A program made the position numbers and the translations under genes. From assembly GCF_008692785.1 (NCBI RefSeq), contig NZ_VXJV01000013.1, positions 23,740 to 87,739 of the forward strand: a stretch of 64,000 nt of DNA, in the 5' to 3' direction. Below are positions 60,588 through 64,000 of this stretch, piece by piece (within the stretch, counting starts at the first letter, position 1; each line of letters opens with the position of its first letter). Source of the stretch: Salmonella enterica subsp. diarizonae. Its GTDB lineage: Bacteria; Pseudomonadota; Gammaproteobacteria; Enterobacterales; Enterobacteriaceae. A model generated the notes under the pieces. That model saw nothing but the letters and a program-made list of their open reading frames with translations, searched no databases and was not told the origin of the DNA.

Positions 60588-62654
60588 TTAACCCATTAGT
60601 TTTTCAGGAGTACAATCCCGAATAACTTTCCCCCCTTTCATCACCAATACTCTATCAAAGTATTTTATAAGATAACGTCGATGAGTAATCATAATGAGTG
60701 TTTTCCCTTGAATAAACTCATCCAGGTTATCAAAAATTTGTTTTTCTGTATTCTCATCCAAATTTGATGTTGGCTCATCCCACAAGAACACACTAGCATC
60801 ACTACTTAAACTACGTGCTAACAATAATTGCTGTTGCTGGCCAGACGAAAGGTTTTTCGCCATAAAGTTCACAGGAAATTTTAACCCCATAGGATGCTGT
60901 AAAATAAAACCACAATTCGCTATATGAAGAGCTTTTAATACCCGGCCTCTGTCATTTTGTGGTTTTAATGCAAAATTACTTTCAACAGTCCCAGTAAACA
61001 AAACATCATGGGTTGTAACGACACTTAAGTGTTGTGAGAAAAAGTTCTGGGAGAGATGTCCTAGATTATACCCATCGTACAAAATGGCACCATCTGTAGG
61101 TGAAAGGTAGCCAGATAACAGCCCCAATAATGAACTTTTCCCTGCGCCACAATCACCTATAATTGCAACTCGTTGTCCGGAAGGAATGTCTATAGATAAA
61201 CGGTTAATAATAACTGAAGATTGCGCATCATATTGGTAGCTAACACCACGAATAGAAATCTCACCCTCACACTTTGAAATTGACTGCAACGCTGGTGTCT
61301 TTTCTTCCTGATCTTCATCAAAGAAAGAAAGCAAGTCCTTACCCGTTTTTTCTGCTGACAATATAGAGATTAATGTAGATGAAAAGTTGGAGGTGATCCC
61401 CGAGATACGTCCAGAAACGATAACTGAAGATACAATTGCACCAGTGGTAATATCACCTTTAATTACCATAAAAAAAGCTATTATCATTATTGTTACTTGA
61501 GTAATAGATGACATACTTCCTAATATTGATTGATAGATAAGATTTAGCTTTCTTATCTTAAGATTAAGATATGACTGTTCGTTTGATGTATTAACCCAAT
61601 CAAATAGTAAGCCCTGATTGTTTAATGTATGGATCATTTTAATTGATAAAAACACTTCCGATATGAAAACATTTCTGTTCTTTTGGCCTTCTTTTTGTTT
61701 ATTCATCAACTCATTGGTATAATGATGGTTAACAATGGACAAAATAATAGAGATTATAAAAACAATAATGGGAACAACCACTACCCATCCTAAATTCACA
61801 TAAATAACAGCGATAAATATCAAAAAAATTGGTATATCGGCTATACGTTGAAAAACAGAATTCAATAAAATAGGTTTAACCTTCTGAAACTCATTCCACA
61901 GAACAAATGCTGATGACATTGATTTACCGTTTTTCTTTTTACCATAAAGCACCGCCTCGAGAAACGAGATATCAATATCGACGTCATCTTGTCTGGCCGT
62001 TATAGATTGGTAAATATCTTTTGACGTACGTAGAATAAACTCAAAAACGATAAATACAGCTACAATAATAGCGACACCAAATAAAGACGAAACAGAAGCA
62101 CTTGGAATAAGCTTGTCATAAAACAAATTACTAAAAACTGGAATTGTCAGCGCAAAAATTGCCATAAACAAAGATGAAAAAAAGTATTTTGTATAAAAAA
62201 CCTTGTTCATTGATAAAGAGTTTTTAATAATATTATTCACTCTTATACTATCAACAACTTTATTTAAGGGAAGTATACTAAACGCCGATAGCTTTTTTAG
62301 ATACTCATCAGGTATCTCTACATAACACAGTTCCCCTCGGGCATTTACTAATTTAATTTTTTGCCCACCGCTGATACATACCATCCATTTCATTTCAGGG
62401 GTCAGTAGTAAAATGGGCATAGGTTCATTTAATAGATCTTCGCCACTACTAAATAATATATCCTGTAAAGAAAGTCCTAATGACAAGAAAAAATTCTTCA
62501 TTTGTATTGAGTCATCGGTATTATTTCTATCATATTTTTTAAATCGAATATTTATATCTTCCTCTTTAATGTCTATTTTTATATTGAATTTTTTTGAAAC
62601 TATAGACAATGCATTTTCTGCACTTAAATAATATGGTTCTAGCTTTGTATCCAT
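60588..62654 (-). CDS. siiF: SPI-4 type I secretion ATPase SiiF
   Basis: The 688-aa ABC transporter energises secretion of the giant adhesin SiiE together with SiiC and SiiD. An N-terminal C39-like domain (about 1-135) lacks the catalytic Cys motif. Six membrane helices follow (about 155-430) and then the nucleotide-binding domain: Walker A GDCGAGKSS (about 500), signature LSSGQQQQLL, Walker B ASVFLWDEPTSNLD and switch His in ITHRRY. It follows siiE after 44 bp containing a hairpin. Confidence 0.95.
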   Translation of the reverse strand: MDTKLEPYYLSAENALSIVSKKFNIKIDIKEEDINIRFKKYDRNNTDDSIQMKNFFLSLGLSLQDILFSSGEDLLNEPMPILLLTPEMKWMVCISGGQKIKLVNARGELCYVEIPDEYLKKLSAFSILPLNKVVDSIRVNNIIKNSLSMNKVFYTKYFFSSLFMAIFALTIPVFSNLFYDKLIPSASVSSLFGVAIIVAVFIVFEFILRTSKDIYQSITARQDDVDIDISFLEAVLYGKKKNGKSMSSAFVLWNEFQKVKPILLNSVFQRIADIPIFLIFIAVIYVNLGWVVVVPIIVFIISIILSIVNHHYTNELMNKQKEGQKNRNVFISEVFLSIKMIHTLNNQGLLFDWVNTSNEQSYLNLKIRKLNLIYQSILGSMSSITQVTIMIIAFFMVIKGDITTGAIVSSVIVSGRISGITSNFSSTLISILSAEKTGKDLLSFFDEDQEEKTPALQSISKCEGEISIRGVSYQYDAQSSVIINRLSIDIPSGQRVAIIGDCGAGKSSLLGLLSGYLSPTDGAILYDGYNLGHLSQNFFSQHLSVVTTHDVLFTGTVESNFALKPQNDRGRVLKALHIANCGFILQHPMGLKFPVNFMAKNLSSGQQQQLLLARSLSSDASVFLWDEPTSNLDENTEKQIFDNLDEFIQGKTLIMITHRRYLIKYFDRVLVMKGGKVIRDCTPEKLMG

Positions 62655-62666
62655 AAATAGATCATT

Positions 62667-62688
62667 CCCCTCACCTGACGGTGAGGGG
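62667..62688 (-). promoter_or_regulatory. hairpin covering the siiF ribosome site
   Basis: CCCCTCACC / GGTGAGGGG forms a 9-bp perfect stem with a four-base loop. In the minus-strand transcript its 3' arm GGTGAGGGG is the only purine-rich Shine-Dalgarno-like sequence before the siiF ATG (62654). Confidence 0.6.
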
Positions 62689-62698
62689 CCTCATTATG

Positions 62699-64000
62699 TT
62701 ATGCGTGTTCTTCTTGATTATCTACAGGGAGACTTACTTCACTAATAGTGAATATCTCAACAGCACCATTATTATGGTGTGTTACAGCACTTTCTGGGGC
62801 TGAGACGTTAACTTCATCCTCGGTGTTGCCTCTTTCACTCATGGAATTAACTATATCTGCCGAAGAATGATCAACTGAGAATGTTTTTTCCTTAATCAGA
62901 TAATCAGCATCTTTATCGATGAATTTCACATCTATAGTATACTCACCATCATTCAAAGGTACTGGCACCTCAAATATTGCCTTCTGATTATTAATCGGCA
63001 AATCAATCTCTTCTCCTTCGAACATAACACTAACATTCACAATATTATCAGGTACTGATATTGCAAAAGATGGTGTCTGACTAATAGAACGTTCAGTTAC
63101 ATCACCAGACTCGGTATTTAATAATACGATGTTATAGGCATCCTCCTGCGCAGCCACTTCTCCAACCGCAGACATCATTGAAAACATAGCTGGGCTATGA
63201 TTTTTTTCACTTTCAATGCTGACCCTTTCAGATTCCGGTTGAGCTACATCGGTTGCCATGGCGAACTCACTAACATCACCAGCCTCAACAGGCGCTGTCG
63301 CTGTTATAGTAGAATCAACCGTCACCGTCAGCGATGATGAATGCTGCGTGTTCCCCGCACCGTCCACCACCGTCACACTCAGCGTGTAGTTACCATCACT
63401 CCAGGCTGCTGACGGACTGAAGCTCCAGCCATCATCCCCCTTCGTGACCGGATAGGTGTCGGTGGTTCCGTTATGCGCCACGCTGACGGTCACTCCGGTC
63501 ACATCCGCGTCAATATGCTGCAGAGTGAACTTCGGCTGGGTGTGATTTGTCACATTATCGCTGTCTGACGTGCCGGTGTCCTCGCCTGCCGCCAGCGCGA
63601 TCTCCGGCACCTTCAGCGTACTGTCAACCGTCACCGTCAGCGATGATGACTGCTGCGTGTTCCCCGCACCGTCCACCACCGTCACACTCAGCGTGTAGCT
63701 ACCATCACTCCAGGCTGCTGACGGACTGAAGCTCCAGCCATCATCCCCCTTCGTGACCGGATAGATGTCGGTGGTTCCGTTATGCGCCACGCTGACGGTC
63801 ACTCCGGTCACATCCGCGTCAATATGCTGCAGAGTGAACTTCGGCTGGGTGTGATTTGTCACGTTATCGCTGCCTGACGTGCCGGTGTCCTCGCCTGCCG
63901 CCAGCGCGATCTCCGGCACCTTCAGCGTACTGTCAACCGTCACCGTCAGCGATGATGACTGCTGCGTGTTCCCCGCACCGTCCACCACCGTCACACTCAG
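62699..64000 (-). CDS. siiE: giant non-fimbrial adhesin SiiE, C-terminal part
   Basis: The frame is open from the right edge to TAA 62699-62701; only the last about 434 residues of a protein of about 5,560 aa are present. It shows two complete and one partial Ig-like repeat (103 aa each: VTVVDGAGNTQQSSSLTVTV, VPEIALAAGEDTGTSGSDN, DDGWSFSPSAAWSDG), then an insertion-type domain rich in acidic residues, and a C-terminal secretion signal region ending PVDNQEEHA. SiiE mediates contact with polarised epithelium. The repeat asparates bind Ca2+ in this family. Confidence 0.95.
   Translation of the reverse strand: MSVTVVDGAGNTQQSSSLTVTVDSTLKVPEIALAAGEDTGTSGSDNVTNHTQPKFTLQHIDADVTGVTVSVAHNGTTDIYPVTKGDDGWSFSPSAAWSDGSYTLSVTVVDGAGNTQQSSSLTVTVDSTLKVPEIALAAGEDTGTSDSDNVTNHTQPKFTLQHIDADVTGVTVSVAHNGTTDTYPVTKGDDGWSFSPSAAWSDGNYTLSVTVVDGAGNTQHSSSLTVTVDSTITATAPVEAGDVSEFAMATDVAQPESERVSIESEKNHSPAMFSMMSAVGEVAAQEDAYNIVLLNTESGDVTERSISQTPSFAISVPDNIVNVSVMFEGEEIDLPINNQKAIFEVPVPLNDGEYTIDVKFIDKDADYLIKEKTFSVDHSSADIVNSMSERGNTEDEVNVSAPESAVTHHNNGAVEIFTISEVSLPVDNQEEHA
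63321..64000. repeat. 309-bp tandem repeats of siiE
   Basis: Copies start at 63321, 63630 and 63939 (the last cut by the window edge). Each is 309 bp, equal to 103 codons, and the two complete copies are nearly identical at DNA level. Confidence 0.92.

Noticed and set aside
63321..64000. 309-bp repeats as a CRISPR array or mobile repeat
   Set aside because: Units are coding, in frame, without spacers, and match the Ig-like domains of SiiE.

Overview
The window is chromosomal DNA of a Salmonella, most likely S. enterica. The gene order follows the E. coli K-12 92-93 min region (dcu-fumB-mel-adi-pmr/bas-proP-phn-fdhF-gltP-nrf-acs-ghxP-sox), read here in the opposite orientation. The proteins are of the Salmonella type, and the right end runs into SPI-4 (siiF and the C-terminus of the giant adhesin siiE), which is specific to Salmonella. 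From memory, S. Typhimurium LT2 lacks the C-P lyase genes and keeps only yjdM, yjdN and phnO. This strain has a nearly complete phnC-P cluster, so it is probably not an LT2-like serovar I strain; it could be another subspecies or a serovar that kept the cluster.

Layout, left to right. 1-4.3 kb: end of dcuR, a broken small ORF, dcuB and fumB (anaerobic fumarate respiration). 4.3-8.4 kb: melibiose genes melB and melA, divergent from the regulator melR. 8.6-13.4 kb: arginine-dependent acid resistance, adiA-adiY-adiC. 13.5-17.1 kb: lipid A modification operon eptA(pmrC)-basR(pmrA)-basS(pmrB) and the 29-aa peptide gene pmrR, with matching PmrA boxes at eptA and pmrR. 17.1-20 kb: osmoprotectant transporter proP, yjdM, yjdN. 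20.1-30.1 kb: phosphonate operon phnCDEGHIJKLMNOP, intact except for a clean absence of phnF. 30.3-31.1 kb: a deletion scar fusing the start of yjcS to the end of mdtP. 31.3-36 kb: selenoprotein formate dehydrogenase H (fdhF), yjcO and gltP.

36-42.5 kb: the nrfABCDEFG nitrite-to-ammonia operon, with a REP element inside the nrfF signal-peptide region. 42.9-47.1 kb: acetate scavenging operon acs-yjcH-actP. 47.1-49.2 kb: an LrgA/LrgB pair with a divergent LysR regulator, not part of the K-12 backbone here. 49.2-52.4 kb: yjcE and ghxP. 52.7-56.1 kb: a glutathione S-transferase homologue, a RyjA-like sRNA, soxR/soxS with their shared operator, and the c-di-GMP phosphodiesterase pdeC. 56.7-57.0 kb: yjcB.

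About 57.0-60.6 kb is an AT-rich accessory block between yjcB and SPI-4. It holds two unrecognised regulator-like genes (a LuxR/response-regulator-like protein and an AraC-family protein) and a decayed thiol-peroxidase fragment. It is the least explained part of the window and the best candidate for something undescribed, possibly regulation linked to SPI-4. 60.6-64 kb: siiF (type I secretion ATPase) and the 3' part of siiE, whose Ig-like repeats recur every 309 bp.

No rRNA, tRNA, CRISPR array, prophage or complete insertion sequence was seen. REP elements and one ERIC element lie in the intergenic regions.
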